Source: Clostridia bacterium
Lineage (GTDB): Bacteria; Bacillota; Clostridia; Oscillospirales; Butyricicoccaceae
DNA: 14,132 bases
NCBI GenBank assembly: GCA_017396925.1
Contig: JAFQKM010000073.1
Location: 1-14,132 of the forward strand
Direction of reading: 5' to 3'
A model generated the notes under the pieces. It was not told the DNA's origin. It ran no database searches and was given only the letters and a program-made list of their open reading frames with translations. Both the position numbers and the translations under genes were made by a program. Positions 6,785 to 13,538 of the stretch are shown piece after piece (position 1 is the stretch's first letter; every line of letters begins with the position of its first letter).

Positions 6785-8162
6785 CTTTAACTAACTCCCT
6801 CTTCATAATTCTCAGTGCAATGTCAGGGTAAACGGTGCTCAGCAGACCCATGGCGGCAAGGATATACTTGCGGTCGACCAGAACCTCGGCCTCTTTGGGC
6901 TTGAGGGACATGGCGTCCAGGGGACTGAACTGGGCATGTGCGGCGATGGCCGCTGTGCGCTTGGTATGGATCAGTGCGCCGCCGGTAACGATGACCGTCT
7001 TGACGGCGGTCAGGTCCTTGCCGGTCTGCATATAGCTGATGCCCATGGGGGAATAGAAGGGCTCCAGACGGCCGGCATGGCGGGTAACTGCGGTTTCGAT
7101 GGCCAGCGAGGCCAGGGCGAAGTCGAGCTTTTCCAGCTCGTCATCGTCGTCGGCAGGGACAACATCGGTATGGACCGACAGATAGTCGATCAGCTCGCGG
7201 CAGCGATCCTCGTGGAGGCCCGAAAGCTCGGCCACGCGCTCGATGCCTGCGGCATCGACGATGCCGTTGATCGAGTAACGCATGCCGATATCGCCTTCAA
7301 CGGTGCGCTTGGAATAGTTCTCGCGCAGACCCTTGAGGGCTGCACCGCCGGTGGTGGGCAGACCGTAGGACATCGAGTAGATGTCGGTGGTGGCGCCACC
7401 CAGGTCAACGCCGACCAGATCGCCGATGCCCGATTCGGTCTTGGTGCCCTTGGCCAGCAGATTCATGGCGGTCAGCATGGCCGAGGGGGTGGGCATCAGG
7501 ATGCCCTTGACCAGGGCCTCGGCATTGGACAGGCCCTTTGCCTTGACGATCTGCTCCAGGAAGATCTCGCGGATCTTGGCCTGGGTCGGCTCGACATTGG
7601 GAATGTCCAGACGGGGCATGACGTTTTCACAGATGTGGATCTGCTTGTCCTTCAGGATCTCGGCGCAGGTATCCGCACAGTTGCGGTTGCCGGCGATGAT
7701 GATGGGGAAGTTGCCCTTGGAACGGGCCAGCATCTTTGCGTTGAAAACGATGTTTTCCTTGTTGCCGCCGTCGGTACCGCCGGTCAGCAGGCAGATGTCG
7801 GGATTGATGCGGTCGATCTCCTGCAGGTCGCTTTCGGTCAGCTCGTAGGAGTAGGTCTTGATGACCTTGGCGCCTGCGCCGAGGGATGCCTGACGGGCAG
7901 CCTTGGCGGTCAGCTCGGGAACGAGGCCGATGGCGACCATGCGCAGGCCGCCGGCGGCGCTGGAGCAGGCATACTGCTCGGAGAACTCGATATCGCCGAT
8001 CTTTTCGCGCAGCAGGGCGACTGCATTGTTGAGACCGTTGATGATATCGGTCTCGATGGTGGTATAGCTCTGGGAGGTGCCCAGAATGGTTTCAGTGTCT
8101 ACGTCAACGGCAGTGACCTTGGTATAGGTGCTGCCGAAGTCGATCAGTAAAATGGCTTTCAT
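6774..8162 (-). CDS. glmL: Glutamate mutase accessory/reactivating ATPase GlmL (MutL)
   Basis: 462 residues, the usual length of the family; not related to the mismatch-repair MutL. It is an actin-fold (Hsp70/hexokinase type) ATPase that is thought to exchange damaged cobalamin from glutamate mutase for fresh adenosylcobalamin. The phosphate-1 loop IDFGSTYTK is at 7-15, a middle LLTGGTDGGN at 125-134 and the second phosphate loop GVDLGGATTD at 251-260; a VIVTGGALIH adenosine-motif-like stretch is near residue 400. It starts 24 nt after glmS with an AGAAGGTG site and overlaps glmE by 11 nt. The order glmS-glmL-glmE is the one known from clostridial glutamate fermenters, so its role is secure from context as well as sequence. 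Confidence 0.95.
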   Translation of the reverse strand: MKAILLIDFGSTYTKVTAVDVDTETILGTSQSYTTIETDIINGLNNAVALLREKIGDIEFSEQYACSSAAGGLRMVAIGLVPELTAKAARQASLGAGAKVIKTYSYELTESDLQEIDRINPDICLLTGGTDGGNKENIVFNAKMLARSKGNFPIIIAGNRNCADTCAEILKDKQIHICENVMPRLDIPNVEPTQAKIREIFLEQIVKAKGLSNAEALVKGILMPTPSAMLTAMNLLAKGTKTESGIGDLVGVDLGGATTDIYSMSYGLPTTGGAALKGLRENYSKRTVEGDIGMRYSINGIVDAAGIERVAELSGLHEDRCRELIDYLSVHTDVVPADDDDELEKLDFALASLAIETAVTRHAGRLEPFYSPMGISYMQTGKDLTAVKTVIVTGGALIHTKRTAAIAAHAQFSPLDAMSLKPKEAEVLVDRKYILAAMGLLSTVYPDIALRIMKRELVKDGI

Positions 8163-8186
8163 GCCGACACCTTCTTATGCTTGGGA

Positions 8187-8603
8187 TTATTCGTTGATGC
8201 CCAGATCTTCCTTCAGGCAGTCGATGGTGACCTGAGGATCTGTGCCGGGGCCGAAAGCTCTGTCGAAGCCCATGGCCTTATAGCGGCGAACGATCTCCTC
8301 GACGGGGACCTTGCCGACGACCAGGTTGCCGCCTGCATACAGCAGGATGCCCTTCAGGCCGGCTTCGTCGCACTTTTCTCTCATACCTGTGCAGTCGATC
8401 TCGCCCTGACCATACAGGGAGGAGACGACGATGGCGTCAGCGCCGACTTCTACAGCAGCCTGGATGAACTCTTCCTGAGGGACCAGAACGCCGAGATTGG
8501 TGACGTCGAAACCTGCGTCGAGAAATGCGCGGTTCAGGATGGTGTTGCCGACAGCGTGAACGTCAGCACCGATAACGCCGATGACCAGTTTTTTCTTTTC
8601 CAT
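8187..8603 (-). CDS. glmS: Glutamate mutase small, cobalamin-binding subunit S
   Basis: 138 residues, one more than the C. cochlearium protein. It is the Rossmann-like B12-binding half of glutamate mutase. It shows the full base-off/His-on signature: DVHAVG with Asp14, His16 and Gly19, then SSL at 61-63 (VVSSLYGQG), and the GG of LLYAGGNLVVG. His16 replaces the dimethylbenzimidazole as lower ligand of cobalt. The ATG is preceded by AGAGGTA. A 9-bp inverted repeat lies in the 68-nt gap upstream, between fumB and this gene. The gene name glmS here is unrelated to glucosamine-6-phosphate synthase. Confidence 0.97.
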   Translation of the reverse strand: MEKKKLVIGVIGADVHAVGNTILNRAFLDAGFDVTNLGVLVPQEEFIQAAVEVGADAIVVSSLYGQGEIDCTGMREKCDEAGLKGILLYAGGNLVVGKVPVEEIVRRYKAMGFDRAFGPGTDPQVTIDCLKEDLGINE

Positions 8604-8628
8604 TGTTCATTACCTCTAATTCTTTATC

Positions 8629-8654
8629 TAAAATCTAATGCTCGATAGATTTTA
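8629..8654 (-). promoter_or_regulatory. Intercistronic stem-loop between fumB and glmS
   Basis: TAAAATCTA at 8629-8637 and TAGATTTTA at 8646-8654 form a perfect 9-bp inverted repeat with an 8-nt loop. It ends about 25 nt before the glmS start, just upstream of its ribosome binding site. It is AT-rich and has no T run, so it does not look like a terminator. It may act in mRNA processing or stability, or as a binding site; which of these cannot be told from the sequence. Confidence 0.45.
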
Positions 8655-8671
8655 CGGGGTGAATGGGTGAC

Positions 8672-9229
8672 TTACTTGACCGACTCGAGATATTCCTTGC
8701 GGCCGTTTTCGTACAGGTTGTTGCCCTCGCAGTCGATGATGACGAAGGCAGGCAGGTCTTCGACCTCCAGGCGGCGGACCGCCTCGGCGCCCAGATCTTC
8801 ATAAGCGACGATCTCGACCTTCTTGATGCAGCGGGACAGGTAGGCGCCTGCACCGCCGATGGCACCGAAATAGACGGCGCCGTGCGCCTTCATGGCAGCA
8901 ACGACCTCGGGGCTGCGCTTGCCCTTACCGATCATGCCGCGCTGACCCAGCGCGATCATGGTGGGGGAATAGGCGTCCATGCGGTAGCTGGTTGTGGGGC
9001 CGGCCGAACCGATGACCTGATCGCCCTTTGCGGGGGCGGGGCCGACAAAGTAGATGACCGAATCCTTAACGTCGAAGGGCAGTTCCTTGCCTTCGGCGGC
9101 CAGCTCGCAGAGGCGCTTGTGGGCAGCGTCGCGGGCGGTGTAGATAACGCCCGAGATCAGAACGCTGTCGCCGGCCTTCAGATCCTTGACCTTCTCAAGG
9201 GTCAGGGGAGTGGTAATGCGCTTTTCCAT
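8672..9229 (-). CDS. fumB: Class I fumarate hydratase family beta subunit, likely mesaconase
   Basis: 185 residues, the normal size for the separate C-terminal subunit of two-subunit class I fumarases/tartrate dehydratases. With the alpha subunit it should hydrate mesaconate to (S)-citramalate here. Conserved stretches are LKAGDSVLISGVIYTARDAAHKR (17-39), GPAPAK (63-68), IGSAGPTTSYRMD (73-85), GQRGMIGKG (95-103) and GAVYFGAIGGAGAYLS (117-132). An upstream in-frame ATG would extend it into fumA, but the ATG at 9229 has an AAGGAGGAG site right before it and gives the family's usual MEKRITTPL start. The gap to fumA is 16 nt, and the fumA stop codon sits inside the ribosome binding region. Whether it prefers mesaconate or fumarate cannot be read from the sequence; the neighbours favour mesaconate. 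Confidence 0.93.
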   Translation of the reverse strand: MEKRITTPLTLEKVKDLKAGDSVLISGVIYTARDAAHKRLCELAAEGKELPFDVKDSVIYFVGPAPAKGDQVIGSAGPTTSYRMDAYSPTMIALGQRGMIGKGKRSPEVVAAMKAHGAVYFGAIGGAGAYLSRCIKKVEIVAYEDLGAEAVRRLEVEDLPAFVIIDCEGNNLYENGRKEYLESVK

Positions 9230-9245
9230 AACTTTCTCCTCCTCC

Positions 9246-10085
9246 TTACAGTTCAAGGGACTGGTGGCGGGTGACGTGGCAGTTGATGTTGACGGCAACG
9301 GGCAGACCGGCGATGTGTGTGGCCATCTGCTCGATGTTGACAGCCAGTGCGGTGGTCTTGCCGCCGACGCCCTGAGGACCGATGCCCAGTGCGTTGATCT
9401 TCTCCAGCATCTCGTTTTCGAGGTCTGCATAGAGGGGATCGGCATTGCGGACATCTGTCGAACGCATCAGTGCCTTCTTGGCCAGGTAAGCGGCCTTGTC
9501 GAAGGTACCGCCGATGCCGACGCCGACAACGATGGGGGGACAGGGGTTGGGACCGGCTTCCTCAACGACCTTGAGGATGAAGTCCTTGACGCCCTGAATG
9601 CCGTCGGAGGGCTTGAGCATCTTGATCTGGCTCATATTCTCACTGCCGAAGCCCTTGGGGGCAACGGTGATCTTCAGCTTATCGCCGGGGACGATATCGT
9701 AGTAGATCATGGCAGGGGTATTGTCGCGGGTATTGACGCGGTCCAGGGGATCGCGGACGACCGACTTGCGCAGGCAGCCCTCGTCGTAGCCCTGACGGAC
9801 ACCTTCATGGATGGCGGCATTCAGGTCGCCATTGATGTGAACATCCTGGCCGATCTCGAGGAATACGCAGGCAACGCCTGTGTCCTGACAAGCGGGGACA
9901 TACTTCTCCTCGGCGATCTCGAAATTCTCCTTGATGATGCCCAGAATATTTCTGGCCAGATCCCAGGGTTCATTCTCGCAGGCGGCGCAGATGCGTGCCT
10001 TGACGTCACCGGGAAGATAAGAGTTGGCTTCCATGCAAAGACGCTTGACCGCAGCGGTCACGTCCAGCGCGTTGATCTCTCTCAT
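9246..10085 (-). CDS. fumA: Class I [4Fe-4S] fumarate hydratase family alpha subunit, likely mesaconase
   Basis: 279 residues, the usual length of the alpha subunit. Three cysteines expected to hold the [4Fe-4S] cluster are present: Cys66 in PACQDTG, Cys182 in NPCPP and Cys269 in NINCHVTRH. Other family stretches are RDPLDRVNTRDNTPAMIYYDIVPG (111-134), APKGFGSENMS (142-152), GVGIGGTFDKAAYLAKKAL (188-206) and GPQGVGGKTTALAVNIE (236-252). In the methylaspartate pathway a fumarase-type enzyme of this class acts as mesaconase, producing (S)-citramalate. It is the first gene of the main minus-strand cluster, with an AGGGAGTG site before its ATG and a long AT-rich leader. Oxygen sensitivity is expected from the cluster type. 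Confidence 0.95.
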   Translation of the reverse strand: MREINALDVTAAVKRLCMEANSYLPGDVKARICAACENEPWDLARNILGIIKENFEIAEEKYVPACQDTGVACVFLEIGQDVHINGDLNAAIHEGVRQGYDEGCLRKSVVRDPLDRVNTRDNTPAMIYYDIVPGDKLKITVAPKGFGSENMSQIKMLKPSDGIQGVKDFILKVVEEAGPNPCPPIVVGVGIGGTFDKAAYLAKKALMRSTDVRNADPLYADLENEMLEKINALGIGPQGVGGKTTALAVNIEQMATHIAGLPVAVNINCHVTRHQSLEL

Positions 10086-10160
10086 GTGATTTCACTCCCT
10101 GTGTATTGGTTACGTGTGATAAAAAATATAAGTTGCTTGAATGCGTATGACTACACTATG

Positions 10161-10205
10161 AACATCATACATGTTAAATGTACCATTATTGAGAGGATGA
10201 TGCAA
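10161..10205 (-). promoter_or_regulatory. Candidate promoter and palindrome upstream of fumA
   Basis: On the minus strand TTGCAT (10205-10200) and TACATT (10182-10177) are separated by exactly 17 bp, and a TG one base before the -10 makes it an extended -10. Immediately downstream, about where transcription would start, is the inverted repeat AACAT (10161-10165), 5-nt spacer, ATGTT (10171-10175). This is a plausible operator for control of the whole pathway. The leader would be about 85 nt. Both hexamers match the consensus only partly. The surrounding 10086-10315 is AT-rich and holds no gene; I recognise no cobalamin or other riboswitch in it. Confidence 0.4.
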
Positions 10206-10315
10206 GTTTTTGGGGCAAATTTATTTCGGATAATTTATCAAAATTCCGTGAAAAACTTTGGGCATTGCTGTCAAAAATACGGGATTGCAAGTGGAATGTT
10301 ATAAAAATGGGATAT

Positions 10316-10345
10316 AAAAAAGCACCGCCCGGGAACAGGCGGTGC
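10316..10345 (-). terminator. Rho-independent terminator of the FmdE-like gene
   Basis: GCACCGCC (10322-10329) pairs with GGCGGTGC (10338-10345) across an 8-nt loop. On the minus strand six T residues follow (10321-10316). It lies 7 nt past the stop codon of the FmdE-like gene, so that gene is probably a separate transcript from the fumA-led cluster. Confidence 0.88.
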
Positions 10346-10352
10346 ATAAAAA

Positions 10353-10751
10353 TCAGTTGGGAAGCTCGAGGGTGGCCTCTTCAAAGGTACAGATGGCAGC
10401 AGGGTCAAGGGAAAGAATGTGGTTTTTGGCTTCTTCCTTGGACAGGCCATGGGGCATATCGACCGAAATAACGGCGCGGACGCCCTTGCCGGTGTCGCGG
10501 CGGACGAGGGTCAGGGCCATGGGACCGCCGGGAATGATTTCGAGATTTCTCTTGCCGGTGGTGCAGCCGGTGACGCACTGGACGCCATCAACCAGGCAGT
10601 TCTGGCATTCCATACGGGCATACAGATCATCGCCGCGCTGGGCGCCCAGCTTGTCCATGGCATAATTGGCCAGAACATAGCCCAGACTGATGCCGCCGCA
10701 GACATGGCCGTGGAAAGTGATACAGGTTTCGATGGTGACAGGTGTGAACAT
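10353..10751 (-). CDS. FmdE-like domain protein, function unknown
   Basis: 132 residues. It resembles subunit E of tungsten/molybdenum formylmethanofuran dehydrogenase (FmdE family). The N-terminal FHGHVCGGISLGY (13-25) and the ECQNCLVDGVQCVTGCTTGKRNL stretch (48-70) are the typical conserved blocks. Potential metal or thiol residues are His14, His16, Cys18, Cys49, Cys52, Cys59 and Cys63. It is made only of this domain: the C-terminal zinc-ribbon part of archaeal FmdE proteins is missing. The ATG at 10751 has a strong AAGGAGG site (10766-10760) with 8 nt spacing. A weak minus-strand -10 (TATACT, 10821-10816) is upstream. It has its own terminator and lies just upstream of the glutamate cluster, but nothing in the sequence ties it to a step of the pathway. 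Family assignment is firm by motif; the biological role is open. Confidence 0.8.
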   Translation of the reverse strand: MFTPVTIETCITFHGHVCGGISLGYVLANYAMDKLGAQRGDDLYARMECQNCLVDGVQCVTGCTTGKRNLEIIPGGPMALTLVRRDTGKGVRAVISVDMPHGLSKEEAKNHILSLDPAAICTFEEATLELPN

Positions 10752-10859
10752 GATGGGATCCTCCTTAAAAATGAGTGTATACAGATTTCAGGTAAACAGA
10801 TGCTGAAAATAATATAGTATATTTTTCAGAAAATATAAAGGAAAATAAGAAATGGGTCA

Positions 10860-10888
10860 TTGCCGAATAAAATGCGGTGTGGTATAGT
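10860..10888 (+). promoter_or_regulatory. Sigma-A-type promoter of the M42 peptidase gene
   Basis: TTGCCG (10860-10865) and TATAGT (10883-10888) are separated by exactly 17 bp, with 4/6 and 5/6 matches to the consensus. Transcription would start near 10895, about 40 nt before the M42 start codon. The stretch 10752-10936 is a divergent control region between this gene and the minus-strand FmdE-like gene. Confidence 0.7.
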
Positions 10889-10936
10889 TATTATAACTGT
10901 GATCTAAAATGTAATAAATGAAAAGAGGTAATCTTC

Positions 10937-11977
10937 ATGAAGTATCAGATCGATACACAGTTCTTGCTCGATAGCTTCAAGGAGATCGTCGAGGTTCCCA
11001 GCCCCGTCGGTTACTATGTACAGCTCAACCCCGTTCTGGAGCAGTATGCCGCCAAGTTCGGCCATACCGTCACCTACGACAATAAGAGCACTGCCTATAT
11101 CACCCTGGAGGGCGAAGACAATTCCAAGACCGTTCTGGTCGGCGCCCATGTCGACACCATCGGTATGGTCGTCCGTACCATCGACAAGAACGGCTTCCTG
11201 CGCGTCCGCATGCTGGGCGGCGTCAACTACGCCAGCGTCGAGGGCGAGTCGGTCACCGTTTACACCCGCGACGGCCGCAGCTATACCGGTATCATGGCCT
11301 GCCAGTCCCACTCGGTCCATGCCTATGACGATGCCCGTACCCTCGAGCGCAACGACAACACCATGGTCGTTATCCTCGACGAGGACGTCCATTCCAAGGA
11401 AGAGGTCAATGCCCTGGGCATTCGCAACGGCGACTTTATCTCGCCCGAGCCCAGATGCGAGTTCACAAAGAACGGCTATGTCAAGTCCCGCTTCATCGAC
11501 GACAAGGGCGCCGTCGCCTGTGTCTTTGCCGCCCTCAAGTATATGAAGGAAAACGGCCTCAAGCCCAAGTACAAGACCATCTTTGCCTTCCCCTACGGCG
11601 AAGAGATCGGCTTCGGCGGCACCTATGTCCCTGCAGAGGTCAGTGAATACATCGCCATGGACATCGGCATCATCGGCCCCGACTACGACGGCGACGAGCG
11701 CAAGGTCTCGATCTGCGCCAAGGACAATGCCGCCCCCTACGACTACGAGCTGACCAACCGCCTGATCGGCTATGCCGAAAAGGCCGGCTGTGATTATGCC
11801 CTCGACGTCTTCTACCGTTACGGCACCGACGGCAACGCCGCTGTCCGCGCCGGCAACAATCTCCGCGCTGCCGCCTTCGGCATGGCTGTCTATTGCAGCC
11901 ACGGCCGCGAGCGTACCCATGTCATCGGCCTGGAGCACACCACCAATCTGCTGCTGGCCTATCTGATGGACATCTGA
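10937..11977 (+). CDS. M42 family metallopeptidase (glutamyl aminopeptidase/endoglucanase M type)
   Basis: 346 residues, the usual family length. M42 enzymes are cytoplasmic, di-metal aminopeptidases that form large tetrahedral particles and trim peptides from the N-terminus. The metal and catalytic residues are all visible: His71 and Asp73 in GAHVDTIG, Asp188/Asp189 in SRFIDDKGA, Glu222/Glu223 in GEEIGFGG, Asp242 in AMDIG and His334 in LEHTTN. There is no signal peptide. The start has an AGAGGT site and a clear promoter. Third codon positions are strongly biased to C, which suggests high expression. Substrate preference (Glu, Leu or Lys N-termini) cannot be told. Divergent from the fermentation cluster, it may release amino acids for it; that link is inference. 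Confidence 0.93.
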   Translation: MKYQIDTQFLLDSFKEIVEVPSPVGYYVQLNPVLEQYAAKFGHTVTYDNKSTAYITLEGEDNSKTVLVGAHVDTIGMVVRTIDKNGFLRVRMLGGVNYASVEGESVTVYTRDGRSYTGIMACQSHSVHAYDDARTLERNDNTMVVILDEDVHSKEEVNALGIRNGDFISPEPRCEFTKNGYVKSRFIDDKGAVACVFAALKYMKENGLKPKYKTIFAFPYGEEIGFGGTYVPAEVSEYIAMDIGIIGPDYDGDERKVSICAKDNAAPYDYELTNRLIGYAEKAGCDYALDVFYRYGTDGNAAVRAGNNLRAAAFGMAVYCSHGRERTHVIGLEHTTNLLLAYLMDI

Positions 11978-11991
11978 TATCCATCAACCCC

Positions 11992-12023
11992 TTGTTTGTT
12001 GTAACTTAAGTATTGTTTGTTGT
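11992..12023 (+). repeat. 21-bp-spaced direct repeat upstream of the M20 gene
   Basis: The 11-mer TTGTTTGTTGT occurs at 11992-12002 and again at 12013-12023, an offset of 21 bp or two helical turns. The palindrome ACTTAAGT lies between the copies. It fills most of the 76-bp gap between the M42 and M20 genes. The spacing would suit a dimeric or cooperative DNA-binding protein, but chance duplication is possible. No clear terminator follows the M42 gene in this gap. Confidence 0.45.
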
Positions 12024-12053
12024 GTAAGGAAAAGATTAAAGGAAAGTACTGAA

Positions 12054-13520
12054 ATGATTGCCAAGATCATCCTGATCGCTCTGGCGGTTCTGCTTGGTCT
12101 GCTGCTGATCGCTCTGGTGCGCGCCCTGTGCATCCGTCCTACAGCGGCGCAGAATGCCCGGTCACCCGAAAGCGATCCTGTGCGCGCCGGCGACTATGCC
12201 CGAAAGCTGTCGGTCATGCTGCAGCAGGAGACCGTTTCGACCCGTGACGAGACCGATTTTGCCAAATACCGCGCCTTTCAGGAAGCCCTGAAGCCGCTGT
12301 TCCCCCTCGTCTTTGCCCATTGCGAGATCTATCATCCCATGGACCAGCTGATCATCCGTTATCCGGCCGTCGGCACGCCCAAGGGAGAGCCGATCCTGCT
12401 GATGTCCCATCATGATGTTGTGCCTGCCGTATCCGAGGGCTGGACCCATCCGCCTTTCAGCGGCCACATCGATGAAGACGGCGTAATCTGGGGACGCGGC
12501 GCAGTCGACACCAAATGCGATCTGATGTGTGAACTGCAGGCCCTGGAAGAACTGATCGCTGCCGGCTGGAAGCCGGAAAAAGATGTATATATCACCAGCA
12601 GCTGCACCGAAGAATGGGGCGGCCCCGGTGCGCCGGCCATTGTGCAGTGGCTGAAGGACCGCGGCGTCCATCTGGGCATGCTGATGGATGAGGGCGGCAT
12701 GGTCCTCGAAGCCCCGCTGGCCGGTGTGCACGGCCGGTATTGCATGGTCGGCTGCCTGGAAAAGGGCAGCGGCAGCGTCAAGCTGACGGCAAGGGGAAAG
12801 GGTGGACATGCCAGTGCCCCCGCGCCCAACGGCCCGTTGGTCCGTCTGGGCAAGCTGATGGCCGACATCGAAAAGCATCCGCCTTTCCATGCCGAGTTCC
12901 ATCCCGTTGTCCGCGAAATGTTCCGCCGACTGAGCCGCAATGCCGATTTCGGCATCCGGTTCATTTTCGGCAATATGTGGCTCTTTGAAGGGCTGCTCAA
13001 AAAGATCCTGGGCAAGCTGGTGCCCATCGCCGGCGCCATGATCCGCACCACCTGTGCATTCACCATGGCAGGCGGCTCGTCGGCCAGCAATGTCCTTCCG
13101 CGCGAGGCCTATGTGGTGGCCAATATGCGCTTCGCCCTCCATCAGGACGAAAAGGCCAGCGTCGAGGCCCTGCGCCGCCGTGCGGCAAAGTTCGATGTCG
13201 AGGTCGAGGATCTGCGTCATGAGATCCCCTGCCCGGCTGTCGATTATACCGCAGGTCCCTTTGCGCTGCTGGAGGAGATCGCTGCCGAGATCTATCCCGG
13301 CTATGATGTTGTGCCCTATGCCATGACCGGCGGCACCGATGCCCGTATGTTCACCGATGTCTGCGATCACTGCCTGCGTTTTGCGCCCATCGAGATCACA
13401 CAGGCCCAGTATGCCAGCATCCACAGCCGCAACGAGTGTATCGATGCCCGCGCTCTGCCGCCCGGCGTCGACTATTTCAAACGTATTCTGCAGGAATACT
13501 GCAGCCGTACCGCAATCTGA
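12054..13520 (+). CDS. M20 family metallopeptidase, PM20D1/carboxypeptidase S-like, membrane-anchored
   Basis: 488 residues. Residues 1-25 form an uncleaved-looking signal anchor (hydrophobic stretch IAKIILIALAVLLGLLLIAL), so the catalytic domain is probably outside the membrane. Zinc-site motifs of M20 are complete: His119 and Asp121 in SHHDVVP, Asp152 in GRGAVDTK, catalytic Glu186 and ligand Glu187 in TEEWGG, Asp212 in MDEGG, and His457 in SIHSRNE; GGHASAP (250-256) is the dimer-region motif. The segment NMWLFEGLLKK with MIRTTCAFT (307-338) recalls PM20D1 and yeast CPS1, which hydrolyse or form N-acyl amino acids and small peptides. It is 76 nt downstream of the M42 gene and 18 nt before the next one. 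Exact substrate unknown. Confidence 0.9.
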   Translation: MIAKIILIALAVLLGLLLIALVRALCIRPTAAQNARSPESDPVRAGDYARKLSVMLQQETVSTRDETDFAKYRAFQEALKPLFPLVFAHCEIYHPMDQLIIRYPAVGTPKGEPILLMSHHDVVPAVSEGWTHPPFSGHIDEDGVIWGRGAVDTKCDLMCELQALEELIAAGWKPEKDVYITSSCTEEWGGPGAPAIVQWLKDRGVHLGMLMDEGGMVLEAPLAGVHGRYCMVGCLEKGSGSVKLTARGKGGHASAPAPNGPLVRLGKLMADIEKHPPFHAEFHPVVREMFRRLSRNADFGIRFIFGNMWLFEGLLKKILGKLVPIAGAMIRTTCAFTMAGGSSASNVLPREAYVVANMRFALHQDEKASVEALRRRAAKFDVEVEDLRHEIPCPAVDYTAGPFALLEEIAAEIYPGYDVVPYAMTGGTDARMFTDVCDHCLRFAPIEITQAQYASIHSRNECIDARALPPGVDYFKRILQEYCSRTAI

Positions 13521-13538
13521 TATCCCCGGAGAAAAGTT

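Noticed and set aside
5426..6790. 454-residue open frame on the plus strand opposite glmE
   Set aside because: Mirror frame of glmE with biased composition (Asp, Val, Gly, Leu, Cys) and no domain; glmE is certain.
6936..8150. 404-residue open frame on the plus strand opposite glmL
   Set aside because: Same antisense pattern; the minus-strand product has both actin-fold phosphate loops.
10269..10274. Perfect TTGACA on the minus strand upstream of fumA as a -35 box
   Set aside because: No -10-like hexamer lies at 15-19 bp from it; the 10205/10177 pair has correct spacing.
10086..10352. Possible cobalamin riboswitch ahead of the B12-dependent pathway
   Set aside because: The leader is short and AT-rich, and I found no B12-box-like conserved core or multi-helix arrangement.
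10904..11938. 344-residue open frame on the minus strand opposite the M42 gene
   Set aside because: Antisense of a gene with all M42 metal ligands, no ribosome binding site, biased composition.
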